Positions 41,403-50,144 are shown, counted from the stretch's first letter. The stretch is 64,000 nucleotides of DNA from JBMNCQ01 sp049366715 (GCA_049366715.1 JBMNCQ010000059.1:62001-126000), one strand, 5' to 3'. Notes: a model not told the origin generated them from the letters alone. A program made the numbers and translations.

Positions 41403-43808
41403 ATGGCAAAAGTAAATTTGAAAATTAAAGGAATGACCTGTGCTGCTTGCGCTGCCAAGATTGGGAAATCCTTGAATAAGATGGATGGTGTGAGAAATAC
41501 CAATGTAAATTTAGCTATGGAAAAGGCAACTGTAGAATATGATTCTACAAAAATCAATTCAAATGGATTTATAGAAAAGATAACTAAGTTAGGTTATCAG
41601 GTAGCAACGGACAGTATTGACCTTAAAATTCAAGGAATGACTTGTGCGGCCTGCGCGGCAAAGATAGAAAAAAAGCTGATCTCTTCACCGGGAGTTGCAC
41701 AAGCTACTGTTAATTTGGCTGCCGAAAAGGCAGCAGTTACTTATTATAATTCCGTTGTTACTACCGCTGATATTAAGGCGGTAATTGAAAAGTTAGGCTA
41801 TAAAGCTGAAGTTGCCGGCGACAAACTTGATGTTGATAAAGAACGGGAGGCACGGGAAAAAGAAATTAAAAAGCAGAAAATTTACTTATTTTTCTCGGCG
41901 GCCTTCTCCATACCTCTCGCTTTAGTTATGTTTGCTGAGTTATTTAAGTGGGCCTGGATACCGGATATTATTTTTAATAAGTTTTTTCAGTTTGCGTTAG
42001 CTACACCTATTCAGTTCATTGCCGGAGCCCAGTTTTATAAAGATGCTTATTATGCTTTGAAGAATAAGAGTGCCAATATGGCTGTTTTAGTTGCCTTGGG
42101 AACAACTGCAGCCTACCTGTTCAGCGTGGTTGTTACCTTTGGGGGCCGGCAAATTGGAGAAAGGCACGTTTATTATGAAACCTCGGCTATAATTATTACC
42201 TTAATAATTTTAGGTAAGCTTTTAGAGGCTATTGCTAAAGGTAAAACTTCTGAGGCCATTAAAAAGCTGATGGGCTTACAGGCTAAGAAAGCGAGGGTTA
42301 TTCGCGAGGGGCGGGAAATTGATGTGCCCATAGAAGAAGTAGTAGAAGGAGACTTGGTTGTAGTCCGTCCGGGAGAGAAGGTTCCTGTTGACGGGATTAT
42401 CAAAGAAGGCTATTCGGCTCTTGATGAATCCATGCTTACCGGGGAGAGTATCCCTGTAGATAAACAGGTAGGGGATCAGGTTATCGGGGCCACCATTAAC
42501 AAGCATGGTACTTTTAAATTTGAAGCAACTAAAGTTGGCAAGGATACTGCTTTAGCTCAGATCATAAAGGTAGTTGAAGATGCACAAGGCTCTAAAGCCC
42601 CTATTCAGAGAATGGCCGATATTATCTCCGCTTATTTTGTACCGACAGTAATTGTTATTGCTGTTGTTACCTTTGGAGTATGGTTCTTTGTAGTGGATGC
42701 AGGTAATTTCACAAGGGCTTTAATCAATTTTACCGCCGTACTTGTGATAGCATGCCCCTGCGCCTTAGGTTTAGCTACACCGACGTCCATCATGGTGGGG
42801 ACCGGTAAAGGTGCTGAAAACGGCATTTTAATTAAAGGGGGAGAGCACTTAGAAAATGCCCATAAGCTGGATACGGTTGTTTTAGATAAAACAGGCACGA
42901 TCACTAAAGGTAAACCGGAAGTAACTGACATTTATAGTATAAATGCTTTAGCTGAAAATGATGTTTTAAGGATTGCTGCCATAACGGAGAAAGGCTCAGA
43001 GCATCCACTAGGTGAAGCTATTATTAGCAAAGGAAAAGAAATTTTCGGTGAATTACCGGACCCGGAAAAATTTAAGGCCATACCCGGTCATGGTGTAGAG
43101 GCCGTTGTTGATCAGAAAGAAATATTAATGGGTACTAGAAAATTAATGCGGGAGAGAAAAATTCCCATTGCAGAAATCGAGGATAAGCTGAGTCAATTTG
43201 AGGATCAGGGCAAAACGGCAATGCTTATGGCTATTGATAACTCTGTTGCTGCTATCATTGCTGTTGCAGATACAATAAAAGAAACTTCCCTAGAGGCAAT
43301 CAAAGAACTGCAAGATATGAAGATTGATGTTGTAATGATTACCGGGGATAATAAACGAACGGCTAAAGCTATTGCCGGGCAGGTAGGAATTACCCATGTT
43401 TTAGCTGAAGTATTGCCTGAGGATAAAGCCAGTGAAGTAGAAAAACTGAAGACTCAGGGTAAAAAAGTTGGTATGGTGGGTGATGGAATAAATGATGCTC
43501 CGGCTTTGGCTACTGCAGATGTAGGGCTGGCTATTGGAACAGGTACCGATGTTGCAATGGAAGCGGCCGATATTACCTTAATGTCAGGTGATCTGCGGGG
43601 TATACCTGCCAGCATCCAATTAAGCAGAGCTACCATGGGCAATATTAAACAAAATCTCTTTTGGGCACTAATTTACAATGCATTAGGTATTCCTGTGGCT
43701 GCGCTGGGTTTTTTAAATCCTGTTATTGCCGGTGGAGCTATGGCCTTTAGCTCAGTTTCTGTTGTATCCAATGCCTTAAGGTTAAAAAGGTGGAAATATA
43801 AAAAATAA
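41403..43808 (+). CDS. copA: Copper-exporting P1B-type ATPase
   Basis: An 801-residue Cu(I) ATPase that pumps copper out of the cytoplasm. Two N-terminal metal-binding domains carry GMTCAACAAKIG and GMTCAACAAKIE. Membrane helices follow; the transport motif is CPC (VIACPCALG), the phosphorylation site DKTGT, the nucleotide domain SEHPLG, and the hinge GDGINDAPAL. ATG 41403 starts the metal-binding fold directly (MAKVNLKIKGMTC); an in-frame ATG at 41394 is possible. A CopZ-like chaperone gene follows after 23 bp. No CsoR-type repressor lies nearby. Confidence 0.95.
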   Translation: MAKVNLKIKGMTCAACAAKIGKSLNKMDGVRNTNVNLAMEKATVEYDSTKINSNGFIEKITKLGYQVATDSIDLKIQGMTCAACAAKIEKKLISSPGVAQATVNLAAEKAAVTYYNSVVTTADIKAVIEKLGYKAEVAGDKLDVDKEREAREKEIKKQKIYLFFSAAFSIPLALVMFAELFKWAWIPDIIFNKFFQFALATPIQFIAGAQFYKDAYYALKNKSANMAVLVALGTTAAYLFSVVVTFGGRQIGERHVYYETSAIIITLIILGKLLEAIAKGKTSEAIKKLMGLQAKKARVIREGREIDVPIEEVVEGDLVVVRPGEKVPVDGIIKEGYSALDESMLTGESIPVDKQVGDQVIGATINKHGTFKFEATKVGKDTALAQIIKVVEDAQGSKAPIQRMADIISAYFVPTVIVIAVVTFGVWFFVVDAGNFTRALINFTAVLVIACPCALGLATPTSIMVGTGKGAENGILIKGGEHLENAHKLDTVVLDKTGTITKGKPEVTDIYSINALAENDVLRIAAITEKGSEHPLGEAIISKGKEIFGELPDPEKFKAIPGHGVEAVVDQKEILMGTRKLMRERKIPIAEIEDKLSQFEDQGKTAMLMAIDNSVAAIIAVADTIKETSLEAIKELQDMKIDVVMITGDNKRTAKAIAGQVGITHVLAEVLPEDKASEVEKLKTQGKKVGMVGDGINDAPALATADVGLAIGTGTDVAMEAADITLMSGDLRGIPASIQLSRATMGNIKQNLFWALIYNALGIPVAALGFLNPVIAGGAMAFSSVSVVSNALRLKRWKYKK

Positions 43809-43831
43809 GACTATCAGGAGGTTATTTAACT

Positions 43832-44035
43832 ATGGAAGAAAAGATTCTCAAAGTAAACAAAATGTCCTGTAATCACTGCAAAATGTCCGTTGAAAAAGCA
43901 CTGCAGGAGATCGGCGTTAAGGGAGAGGTTAATCTGGACACCAAAACAGTAACTGTGAATTTTGATGATGAAAAGATAAGTTTGAAAAAAATTATAGCGG
44001 AAATTGAAGACCGGGGTTATGAGGTGGAAGGTTAA
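43832..44035 (+). CDS. copZ: CopZ-like copper chaperone
   Basis: A 67-residue single heavy-metal-associated domain with the metal site MSCNHC (MxCxxC) near residue 11. It carries Cu(I) to CopA. The gene is 23 bp downstream of copA with CAGGAGG, so they form an operon. The MSCNHC sequence differs from the MTCAAC of the CopA domains but keeps both cysteines. A terminator follows. Confidence 0.92.
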   Translation: MEEKILKVNKMSCNHCKMSVEKALQEIGVKGEVNLDTKTVTVNFDDEKISLKKIIAEIEDRGYEVEG

Positions 44036-44052
44036 AACTGAGATAAGAAAAG

Positions 44053-44081
44053 AGGTTGTAGCTGGTGCTGCAATCTTTTTT
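44053..44081 (+). terminator. Terminator of copA-copZ
   Basis: GGTTGTAGC pairs, with G-U pairs, to GCTGCAATC around a TGGT loop and is followed by six T. Confidence 0.75.
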
Positions 44082-44101
44082 CTTTATAAAATTCTTCTTT
44101 G

Positions 44102-44155
44102 TTCATAAATTGTTCATATTTTAAACTTAGTTTGGTCAAAATCTCCTGCTATTAT
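44102..44155 (+). promoter_or_regulatory. Tandem-hexamer box and -10 before the Met-rich gene
   Basis: TTCATA (44102), TTCATA (44113), a weaker AACTTA (44124) and GTCAAA (44135) repeat at 11-bp steps. A 9-bp gap leads to TATTAT (44150-44155), 34 bp before the start codon. There is no normal -35, as expected when an activator replaces it. Confidence 0.65.
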
Positions 44156-44188
44156 AAAAACACACCAAATAAAGGAGGTTGCTGAATT

Positions 44189-44446
44189 ATGAAAAAAGCA
44201 ACAATAATTTTAGTCGTAGGTGCATTACTTATTGTCTTAGCAGGAACTGCCGTTGCAGAAACGAATAATCCTGCACCGGCGCCCAATGCCCCAAACCAAG
44301 AATTCTTACAACAAATGTGGAATTACTGCCACGGACAAAATGGCATGATGAATGGGTATTATTACGGCAATGGAAATGGTGCTGCGCCTCAAGGCTTTGG
44401 CGGCATGATGGGTGGATACGGATACGGTTCGATGATGGGCTGGTAA
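44189..44446 (+). CDS. Exported Met/Gly-rich small protein
   Basis: An 85-residue secreted protein with a clear signal peptide (about 1-23, cleavage after AVA) and a mature part rich in Asn, Gly, Tyr and Met: WNYCHGQNGMMNG, GFGGMMGG and a final SMMGW. The Cys-His and Met pairs suggest binding of Cu(I) outside the membrane. It follows copA-copZ but has its own tandem-hexamer promoter. A decayed second copy lies at 55045-55173. I know no named family for it. Confidence 0.75.
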   Translation: MKKATIILVVGALLIVLAGTAVAETNNPAPAPNAPNQEFLQQMWNYCHGQNGMMNGYYYGNGNGAAPQGFGGMMGGYGYGSMMGW

Positions 44447-44447
44447 C

Positions 44448-44478
44448 AAAAAGAGTAGCTTTCAAAGCTACTCTTTTA
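44448..44478 (+). terminator. Terminator after Met-rich gene
   Basis: AAAAGAGTAGCTTT and AAAGCTACTCTTTT form a perfect stem around one or two bases; the T end serves as U tract. Confidence 0.85.
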
Positions 44479-44492
44479 TCATTGGAGGGTAG

Positions 44493-45803
44493 GTGACGGT
44501 ATTGAAGAAAATGCTTTTACTTTTGCTCTTTATGGTATTTATAGTTGGCTGTTCCCCGGAGGAAGGAAAAATATTAGTTCCTGAGCTGATGAAAACAATT
44601 AATATCAAAAACGTTCAAATTAAGGTATCTCCTACAAAGTATAAGGATAATACCCTAAGAATGGAGCTGTCTTTTACAACCCATGCCGGGGATTTGACAA
44701 CTTATAATTGGCCGGAAGTACTTAGAACTGATATTGATGGGCAAGAGGTTAAACTTACAGAGTATAATTATCTCCGTAAATCGGAGCATCATCCAATCTT
44801 AGAAATATTTTGGGAGGCAGATAGAGAGGCTCTTCGGTCAGGCAGACAGCTAAGTTTAAATTTTAGCGGGCTTGCCGGTACTAATAAAAAAATAAGCTGG
44901 AAACTGAAAAAGGTCAATGAGTTTTTATTCCCCGCCCAAATGTCCGTTATTGCAAATGATTTAAAGGGCAAGCTCTGGCTTTTAACAGCTCAGGATAAGA
45001 AAAACTTAGAATATGTTGCCTTGAGGGGTGATTTTGTAAAGATTAGTAATAACAGTTGGCTGAATTATGATCAAGAAAAGGGCGTAATTGATAGAATTAC
45101 TCTCGATGCTGACTTCGAAGTAAGCTCCAAATCTACTAAAACACTACCCTATTTACAAGATATTGCATATTTTGAATTAGAGAATTTATTGCTTGCTATT
45201 AATGAAAAAAGAGATAATATACTGGCAATAAATTTAGAAAACGGAGAAACTATTCTATCTTATAAGGACTTAATACAGTCCGCTAATAACATAGAGGTTA
45301 TCGGCAATCAATTATTTGTTACCGAAAATAATACTATAAAGGTGATTAATTTTCAGAGTTTTATGTTAGCTAAAGATATAGCTTTAGCTAGTAAAAAAAT
45401 TACAGACCTTAAAAAAAGTCAAGATGAAAAATATCTCTTTGCTATTGATGAAGATAAGACACTAAAAATATTAAATGTGAACAGTTTAGAAGTTGTTAAA
45501 GAAATATATTATAGTAAGGACTACAGCTATGACCCTGTGTTGCAATCAATCTCAGTATTAAATACGGAAGGTACTGTTATTAGCATTTATAATTTGCCAA
45601 GTAATACCAGAGAGGATATCCGTCTTGAGCATTCATTAAAAGATCTGGTCGTAGTTCCTAACACTAAACTTATCTATGGCAATTCTGCGGATAATTATGA
45701 TTTAGTGCTGATTAACAGTGAGTCGGGGGAAGCTGTAAGAAGACTCCCGGACATGGCACTGAAAAATCTGGATGATAATTATGTCATTATTAATAATGAT
45801 TAA
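44493..45803 (+). CDS. Lipoprotein with probable beta-propeller domain
   Basis: A 436-residue lipoprotein: a hydrophobic signal segment ends in the lipobox FIVGC, then a ~130-residue beta-rich domain, then a region of short repeats (for example DNILAINLENGETILSYKDL and YLFAIDEDKTLKILNVNSLEVV) like the blades of PQQ/YVTN propellers. It is encoded just after the Met-rich gene and before a rhodanese. The start is GTG 44493 or TTG 44502. It could scaffold a metal or sulfur protein outside the cell, but no function is established. Confidence 0.7.
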   Translation: MTVLKKMLLLLLFMVFIVGCSPEEGKILVPELMKTINIKNVQIKVSPTKYKDNTLRMELSFTTHAGDLTTYNWPEVLRTDIDGQEVKLTEYNYLRKSEHHPILEIFWEADREALRSGRQLSLNFSGLAGTNKKISWKLKKVNEFLFPAQMSVIANDLKGKLWLLTAQDKKNLEYVALRGDFVKISNNSWLNYDQEKGVIDRITLDADFEVSSKSTKTLPYLQDIAYFELENLLLAINEKRDNILAINLENGETILSYKDLIQSANNIEVIGNQLFVTENNTIKVINFQSFMLAKDIALASKKITDLKKSQDEKYLFAIDEDKTLKILNVNSLEVVKEIYYSKDYSYDPVLQSISVLNTEGTVISIYNLPSNTREDIRLEHSLKDLVVVPNTKLIYGNSADNYDLVLINSESGEAVRRLPDMALKNLDDNYVIINND

Positions 45804-45838
45804 AACCGCTTATCGAATCTATAAATCTTCTGATCCGG

Positions 45839-45914
45839 TTCACAATTTTTTTAAAATTTATTTATAAAACATTCAAATATTAGATAAGGAACCGACAAAT
45901 CTTCCTTGTACTAT
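45839..45914 (+). promoter_or_regulatory. Six-hexamer tandem box and -10 before rhodanese gene 1
   Basis: TTCACA (45839), TTTAAA (45850), TTTATA (45861), TTCAAA (45872), GATAAG (45883) and GACAAA (45894) keep an exact 11-bp step. A 9-bp gap leads to TACTAT (45909-45914), 36 bp before the ATG. Confidence 0.6.
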
Positions 45915-45949
45915 AGAGTTAAAGGTAGAACGAACAAGGAGGAATAAAA

Positions 45950-46333
45950 ATGGTAATACCAAAAGAAATAGTAAATCAATTAATGGAGATATGTAATGCA
46001 AAATGTGTAATTAATAGTGAGAAGCTGGAACAGATTATTTCTACGGGGGAAATTGAACAATATAAAGTACTTGATATTCGAGAAAGAGAACTATTCCAGA
46101 AGTATCGTTTTCCCAATTCAATAAATATTCCTTTTAAAGAATTAGGCAAAAATATGGAGCGGTTACCTATAGATAAAAAAATATTATTAATTTGCAACTC
46201 CGGTTTCACAGCGGCCCAGTCTTTATCACTGCTAAATTCAATTGGTTTTAAAACATTTATCTTAGAAAATGGAATAAACGGCTATTTGGAAGAAGGAAGA
46301 AATGCCCGCAACAATATTTTAAGAACTGCTTAA
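45950..46333 (+). CDS. Rhodanese-like protein, active-site Cys present
   Basis: A 127-residue single-domain rhodanese. The CH2A-type motif LDIRERELFQKYRFPNSINIP and the active-site loop ICNSGFTA with Cys82 are present, so it could carry a persulfide. The start has AAGGAGG. It is under a tandem-hexamer promoter. A paralogue at 59974-60381 has the same length class but lost the Cys. A role in sulfur transfer for cytochrome or metal proteins is a guess from the neighbours. Confidence 0.85.
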   Translation: MVIPKEIVNQLMEICNAKCVINSEKLEQIISTGEIEQYKVLDIRERELFQKYRFPNSINIPFKELGKNMERLPIDKKILLICNSGFTAAQSLSLLNSIGFKTFILENGINGYLEEGRNARNNILRTA

Positions 46334-46334
46334 G

Positions 46335-46378
46335 TTCACAAATTATTCACATTTTATTCTCAAAACCATCAATATTAT
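46335..46378 (+). promoter_or_regulatory. Tandem-hexamer box and -10 before the ccmABCD block
   Basis: TTCACA (46335), TTCACA (46346) and TTCTCA (46357) at 11-bp steps, a 10-bp gap and TATTAT (46373-46378). The segment to 46423 is about 83% identical by hand count to 55189-55277, before the ccmEFH block. Confidence 0.6.
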
Positions 46379-46390
46379 TTGTTAAATTTT

Positions 46391-46418
46391 ATAAGGAATC
46401 ACAGCAGTGGTTCCTTAT
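46391..46418 (+). terminator. Leader hairpin before ccmABCD block
   Basis: ATAAGGAATCAC (46391-46402) and GTGGTTCCTTAT (46407-46418) form a stem with loop AGCA and a few T after it. It lies a few bases after the expected start point of the tandem-box promoter. It may be the rhodanese terminator, an attenuator or a 5' stabilising stem. Confidence 0.6.
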
Positions 46419-46449
46419 TTATAGTGTCATCTTTCGGTGAGGTGGGTAG

Positions 46450-47009
46450 ATGAGAATTAATAAAGGCACAATACGGGGGTTTATTATTTATTATAAGCTT
46501 AATGCTTAGTTTAAGTAATGGTGCTGTATTAGTGGGGGTAGCGAATAGTGAAAATATTAAAGTAACTGAGCAGTTATTGTTGATTAATATATTAATCAAC
46601 AATTTGAAATAAAAGAACTTTATCAATTTACTAATCCGGAAAAAAGAAATTTTGCCGGGGATTTAATAATTAATGTCCCCAAAAGTGCTGAAAACATTTA
46701 CATAAGTAAAAAAGAGTTCCCCCTATCGCAAATACTAACCTCCACCTCTGGTTAATATTTTTATTTTTCCTTGGTTTAGGATCCCTTTGCCTCAGTTTAT
46801 CTTTGCTTCGTAAAAAAGATGGAGGCAGATTGCAGGATATGGAGTATCTTGGGGCTAAAGAAGCCAGACTCTTAAAGAGAATTAGGGATTTGGATTTAGA
46901 TAGAAAAAATGCAGCAATTGACCACGAAACTTACGAGGAACTTTGTAATCAATCTAAGCAGTTGTTAATTAAGGTAAAGCTGCGTATAAAAAGCTTAGGG
47001 GAAGATTAA
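46450..47009 (+). pseudogene. Decayed copy of the ccm-linked membrane protein gene
   Basis: Four coherent pieces in shifting frames suggest one broken gene: a start with signal-like residues (MRINKGTIRG, then LLFIISLMLSLSNGAVLVG one frame over), a middle reading FTNPEKRNFAGDLIINVP that ends at a stop, a hydrophobic helix (about 46753-46805) and a charged tail ending RIKSLGED. The order (signal, beta-rich part with N-T-x-F-x-G-x-I-x-N-x-P, helix, short cytoplasmic helices) matches the intact gene at 55318-56259. At least three frame breaks are needed. The 3' 68 codons (46803-47009) may still be translated. It sits 3 bp before ccmA. Confidence 0.65.
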
Positions 47010-47012
47010 AGC

Positions 47013-47711
47013 ATGTATCAGGTTACAAATATTAGCAAGGTTATTTCCGGCAGGAAGATACTGGGTGACTTAAATATAGAGATTGAACCCGGTGAGTTAA
47101 TCATTATTTTAGGGGAAAACGGTGCCGGCAAAAGTACTTTATTGAAAATACTGGCTCTTATGCACAAGCCCAGCTCAGGACAAATTAAAATCGGAGGGAT
47201 CGATGCCCTGAAGACTCCTCAAAAGGTAAGGCCTAATTTAGGCGTTCTTTCCCATAAGTCATTTCTCTATGAAAATTTAACAGTATATGAGAATTTAGAG
47301 TTTTACGGTCAACTGTATAATGTCAAAAAACTTAAGGAAAGAATCTATGAGCTAATTTCCAAAGTGGGGTTAGAGCTGGTGCTTCATGAACCGGTCTATA
47401 TTCTTTCCAGAGGTATGCAGCAAAGGCTGGCCCTAGCCCGGGCATTAATTCAGGATCCGGATTTTCTTTTATTAGATGAACCCCAGACCGGTCTGGACCA
47501 AGATGCTGTCAAAATACTCTATAGCCTTTTAGCCAGTATAAAAATGGAGGGTAAAGGAATAGTTGTAGTTACCCATCTATTTGATGGTCTCTTTCAGATC
47601 AGCGATAAACTTCTGATATTAAAAAAAGGCAGACAGATTTATTACGGGGATATAAGGTTGAATCTTAAGGAAGTTAAAGAACTTTATTTCTCCTTGGCAG
47701 CCGGGAGGTAG
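47013..47711 (+). CDS. ccmA: Cytochrome c maturation ABC ATPase (CcmA-like)
   Basis: A 232-residue ABC ATPase: Walker A GENGAGKST, signature ILSRGMQQRLALARAL (degenerate LSxGxxxR) and Walker B FLLLDEP. It is followed directly by CcmB- and CcmC-like genes, which fixes its role in the CcmABCD heme-release complex of system I cytochrome c maturation. The ATPase lies on the cytoplasmic side. Spacing to ccmB is 3 bp. On its own it could be any ABC-2 exporter ATPase. Confidence 0.88.
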   Translation: MYQVTNISKVISGRKILGDLNIEIEPGELIIILGENGAGKSTLLKILALMHKPSSGQIKIGGIDALKTPQKVRPNLGVLSHKSFLYENLTVYENLEFYGQLYNVKKLKERIYELISKVGLELVLHEPVYILSRGMQQRLALARALIQDPDFLLLDEPQTGLDQDAVKILYSLLASIKMEGKGIVVVTHLFDGLFQISDKLLILKKGRQIYYGDIRLNLKEVKELYFSLAAGR

Positions 47712-47714
47712 TAT

Positions 47715-48392
47715 TTGGTGCAGCTTGTTAGGAATATTTATGCTATAGTCCTGAAGGATATAAGAGCAGAACTGAGAGGTAAAGAAATATTAAGTAGTAT
47801 GTTATTCTTCTCCTTGCTTATCGTTGTGATAATGAATTTTACTTTAGATATGAATAAAGATATTCTAGGGGATAATTTTCCGGGATTAATATGGATTGTT
47901 TTTTTGTTTACCGGGGTACTGGGAATAAATAGGTCCTTTATAAATGAGAGGACAAATGACTGCTACTTAGGGATTAATTTAGCTGTTGGTGAATCAGCCG
48001 TAATTTTGCTTAGTAAAGCACTAAGTAATTTGGTTTTTATTATCATGGTTCAGCTAATTGTGATACCAATGTTTTTCCTATTCTTTTCTCTAAAATTCCC
48101 CCAGAATATGGCAGCTTTTTTACTGATTAATTTTTTAGGCACGGCGGGGTTTGTTTTTTTAGGGACCTTTCTTTCGGCGTTAACAATCAATAATAATAGC
48201 GAGATTCTGCTTCCTATCGTATTATTTCCACTCATAACACCCTTAGTATTAGCGGTAATTCAGGCTTCTAACTTAATATTAAAAGGGACCTCTTTCCAAT
48301 TGTGGGGGCACTGGCTGGGGCTGGTATTCGTTTTTGATTTTCTCTATACAGTTGTTCCGGTACTTTTGTTTGATTTTTTGGTGGAGGTGTAG
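47715..48392 (+). CDS. ccmB: Cytochrome c maturation membrane protein (CcmB)
   Basis: A 225-residue membrane protein of six helices matching CcmB: the N-terminal AIVLKDIRAELRGKEILSS and a short loop with NEITNN-like NINNNSEILLP are family positions. It is the membrane partner of CcmA. The start is TTG 47715 or GTG 47718 after GGGAGG. The 3 bp to ccmC and the order ccmABC support the assignment. Confidence 0.9.
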   Translation: MVQLVRNIYAIVLKDIRAELRGKEILSSMLFFSLLIVVIMNFTLDMNKDILGDNFPGLIWIVFLFTGVLGINRSFINERTNDCYLGINLAVGESAVILLSKALSNLVFIIMVQLIVIPMFFLFFSLKFPQNMAAFLLINFLGTAGFVFLGTFLSALTINNNSEILLPIVLFPLITPLVLAVIQASNLILKGTSFQLWGHWLGLVFVFDFLYTVVPVLLFDFLVEV

Positions 48393-48395
48393 CAA

Positions 48396-49076
48396 ATGGG
48401 TAAAAAATTAAGCTGTGCTTTAGGGATTGTTACCTTATTAATGATTAGTGCTGTAAATTATTTAATTTTCATTTGGGTACCGGCAGAAAAAGCGATGGGC
48501 ATAGTACAGAAAATATTCTATTTTCATGTCGCGGCAGCCTGGGTGGGATTTTTTGCTTTTTTTATTGTATTTACCGCCGGCATTAAATATTTATTTTCCT
48601 CTAAAGCAAAATGGGATTGGTTTAGTGCTGCTTCGGCAGAAATCGGCTTTGTTTTTATGACCATTGTTTTAATTACCGGCGCTGTTTGGGGAAGGGCTTT
48701 CTGGGGCCACTGGTGGACCTGGGATCCCAGATTAACGACTTCTTTAATCCTCTGGTTTATTTATGCTGCTTATCTGTTATTGAGATCCGGAATTACAGAG
48801 CGGGCAAGAAGGGCCAGGTACAGTGCCGTTTTAGGAATTATTGGATTTATTGACGTACCCGTTGTCTGGTTTTCTGTCAGCTGGTGGAGGACTCTCCATC
48901 CTAATTTAATGGGGGAGGGGGGGCAGTTGGCCATCTCGACGAAAATGTCTATTACTTTAACTTTTAGTGTAATAGCATTTACAGCATTATACGGTTTACT
49001 CTTATCCAGGGTTGTAAAGCTATACCGGCTAGATGACGAAATACAAAGAACTAAAGAGATGATAAGGATGATGTAA
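48396..49076 (+). CDS. ccmC: Cytochrome c maturation heme-handling protein (CcmC)
   Basis: A 226-residue protein with six helices and the tryptophan-rich heme loop WGHWWTWDPRLTTSLILWF on the outside, plus His-containing FYFHVAAAWVGF and TLHPN as probable heme ligands. It loads heme onto CcmE. It follows ccmB by 3 bp. The complete WWxWDPRL motif makes function likely. Confidence 0.95.
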   Translation: MGKKLSCALGIVTLLMISAVNYLIFIWVPAEKAMGIVQKIFYFHVAAAWVGFFAFFIVFTAGIKYLFSSKAKWDWFSAASAEIGFVFMTIVLITGAVWGRAFWGHWWTWDPRLTTSLILWFIYAAYLLLRSGITERARRARYSAVLGIIGFIDVPVVWFSVSWWRTLHPNLMGEGGQLAISTKMSITLTFSVIAFTALYGLLLSRVVKLYRLDDEIQRTKEMIRMM

Positions 49077-49091
49077 GCTGGAGGTGGAAGG

Positions 49092-49229
49092 GTGTATTAC
49101 TTTTTTTTCGCTTATTCTATTCTGTGGGTTATTTTAATAATTTACTTATTAACCATTGGAACAAGACAAATGAATTTAGAAAAAGAGGTAGAAGCAATAA
49201 AGCTAGCTTTAATAAAAGATTCCAAGTAA
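49092..49229 (+). CDS. CcmD-like small membrane protein
   Basis: A 45-residue protein from GTG 49092 (ribosome site GGAGGTGG) with one membrane helix (about 3-22, YFFFAYSILWVILIIYLL), then a charged tail (RQMNLEKEVEAIKLAL). The position right after ccmC and the layout of helix plus charged C-terminus fit CcmD, which joins the CcmABC complex and helps release holo-CcmE. Sequence identity in CcmD is too low to prove it. Confidence 0.75.
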   Translation: MYYFFFAYSILWVILIIYLLTIGTRQMNLEKEVEAIKLALIKDSK

Positions 49230-49277
49230 AAAATCGACACCAATTTTTATAAGAAGGTTTAGTAATAAGGGGGTGAA

Positions 49278-49913
49278 TTGGTGACTGACCGTGAGTTAAA
49301 AAGAACTCAGTTTACCAAAGAATATATAGCAGCTCAAAAAAGAAGAAGAAATAAAATATTAGCCCTGATCTTCACCGGTTCAGTCGTAATTATGACTCTA
49401 TTTATTTGGAAAAATAGTAGCAGGTATGAGGATCCTGACAGCGGAAATTATTTCTTTAATAATGCTCCGGACTATACAGAGCAACAGATCGCAATGACCA
49501 AGGTTGATCTGATATTAGAAGATGGGCTGGCCAAAATTCCGTTGTCCATAGTAAGGCAGCATAAGTTAATCTCTACTGAATACAAGGACCATATCGAAAA
49601 GATCTATTATGGAAATTTAAAGGTTTTGCCCCTGACTGCTTATATATCCTCAGCAGGCAGGTTAATTGTAGCGGCAGGTATTTGCGAACCATGCTACGGG
49701 ACAGAGTTCACATTGGAAAATAAAGAACTTGTTTGTCAGACCTGTTTCACCCGTTGGCGCAATACAGATCTATTTGGTGTAAGTGGAGGATGCGTTAGAT
49801 ACCCTCCGGAAGAATTAAAATATACCATAAAAGGTGAATACATAGTGCTGTCTCAACAGGATTTAAGCCAATGGAAACCACGGATTTTTAGTGATGAAAT
49901 GGCTAATGTTTAA
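49278..49913 (+). CDS. DUF2318-like Cys-rich membrane-anchored protein
   Basis: A 211-residue protein with one N-terminal membrane helix (about 25-45) after a basic stretch, then an extracytoplasmic domain with the cysteine motifs GICEPCYGTEF, CQTCFTRW and GGCVRYPPEEL. This is the pattern of DUF2318 (Fe-S or metal-binding) proteins. It is last in the ccmABCD unit. TTG 49278 or GTG 49281 is the start after GGGGGTGA. A role in metal or electron handling for cytochromes is likely but unproven. Confidence 0.8.
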   Translation: MVTDRELKRTQFTKEYIAAQKRRRNKILALIFTGSVVIMTLFIWKNSSRYEDPDSGNYFFNNAPDYTEQQIAMTKVDLILEDGLAKIPLSIVRQHKLISTEYKDHIEKIYYGNLKVLPLTAYISSAGRLIVAAGICEPCYGTEFTLENKELVCQTCFTRWRNTDLFGVSGGCVRYPPEELKYTIKGEYIVLSQQDLSQWKPRIFSDEMANV

Positions 49914-49926
49914 TCTTCACCGAATG

Positions 49927-49969
49927 TTCATTTTTTGCTTAAAAAAAATACACAATAATTAATTATACT
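49927..49969 (+). promoter_or_regulatory. Tandem-hexamer box and -10 after the ccmABCD block
   Basis: TTCATT (49927), CTTAAA (49938) and TACACA (49949) at 11-bp steps, 9-bp gap, TATACT (49964-49969). It points at no downstream gene on this strand before 50897 and precedes a terminator at 50013-50043, so it might drive a short RNA. Confidence 0.4.
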
Positions 49970-50012
49970 AAACTCGTAAAATTCTTTTTAACATTCATAT
50001 ACCTCTGTTACA

Positions 50013-50043
50013 AGCAGGGTCAAATATTACCCTGCTTTTTTTT
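50013..50043 (+). terminator. Terminator after ccmABCD block
   Basis: AGCAGGGT (50013-50020) and ACCCTGCT (50029-50036) with an 8-nt loop, followed by eight T. Confidence 0.9.
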
Positions 50044-50060
50044 GCATTGTGTAAAAACCG

Positions 50061-50144
50061 GTATTAGGGGCAACGGCAGGTATAATTGGAGGCAGTCAAG
50101 CTAACGAAGCAAGCAAATATCTGGTGAGGTCTGAAAATCTATGA
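50061..50144 (+). other. Short coding-like fragment
   Basis: One frame reads 27 sensible codons (VLGATAGIIGGSQANEASKY and on) up to TGA, with no start codon or ribosome site in front. It may be the remnant of a lost gene, or chance. The rest of the 49914-50201 space holds the box and terminator listed here and nothing else I can see. Confidence 0.2.
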
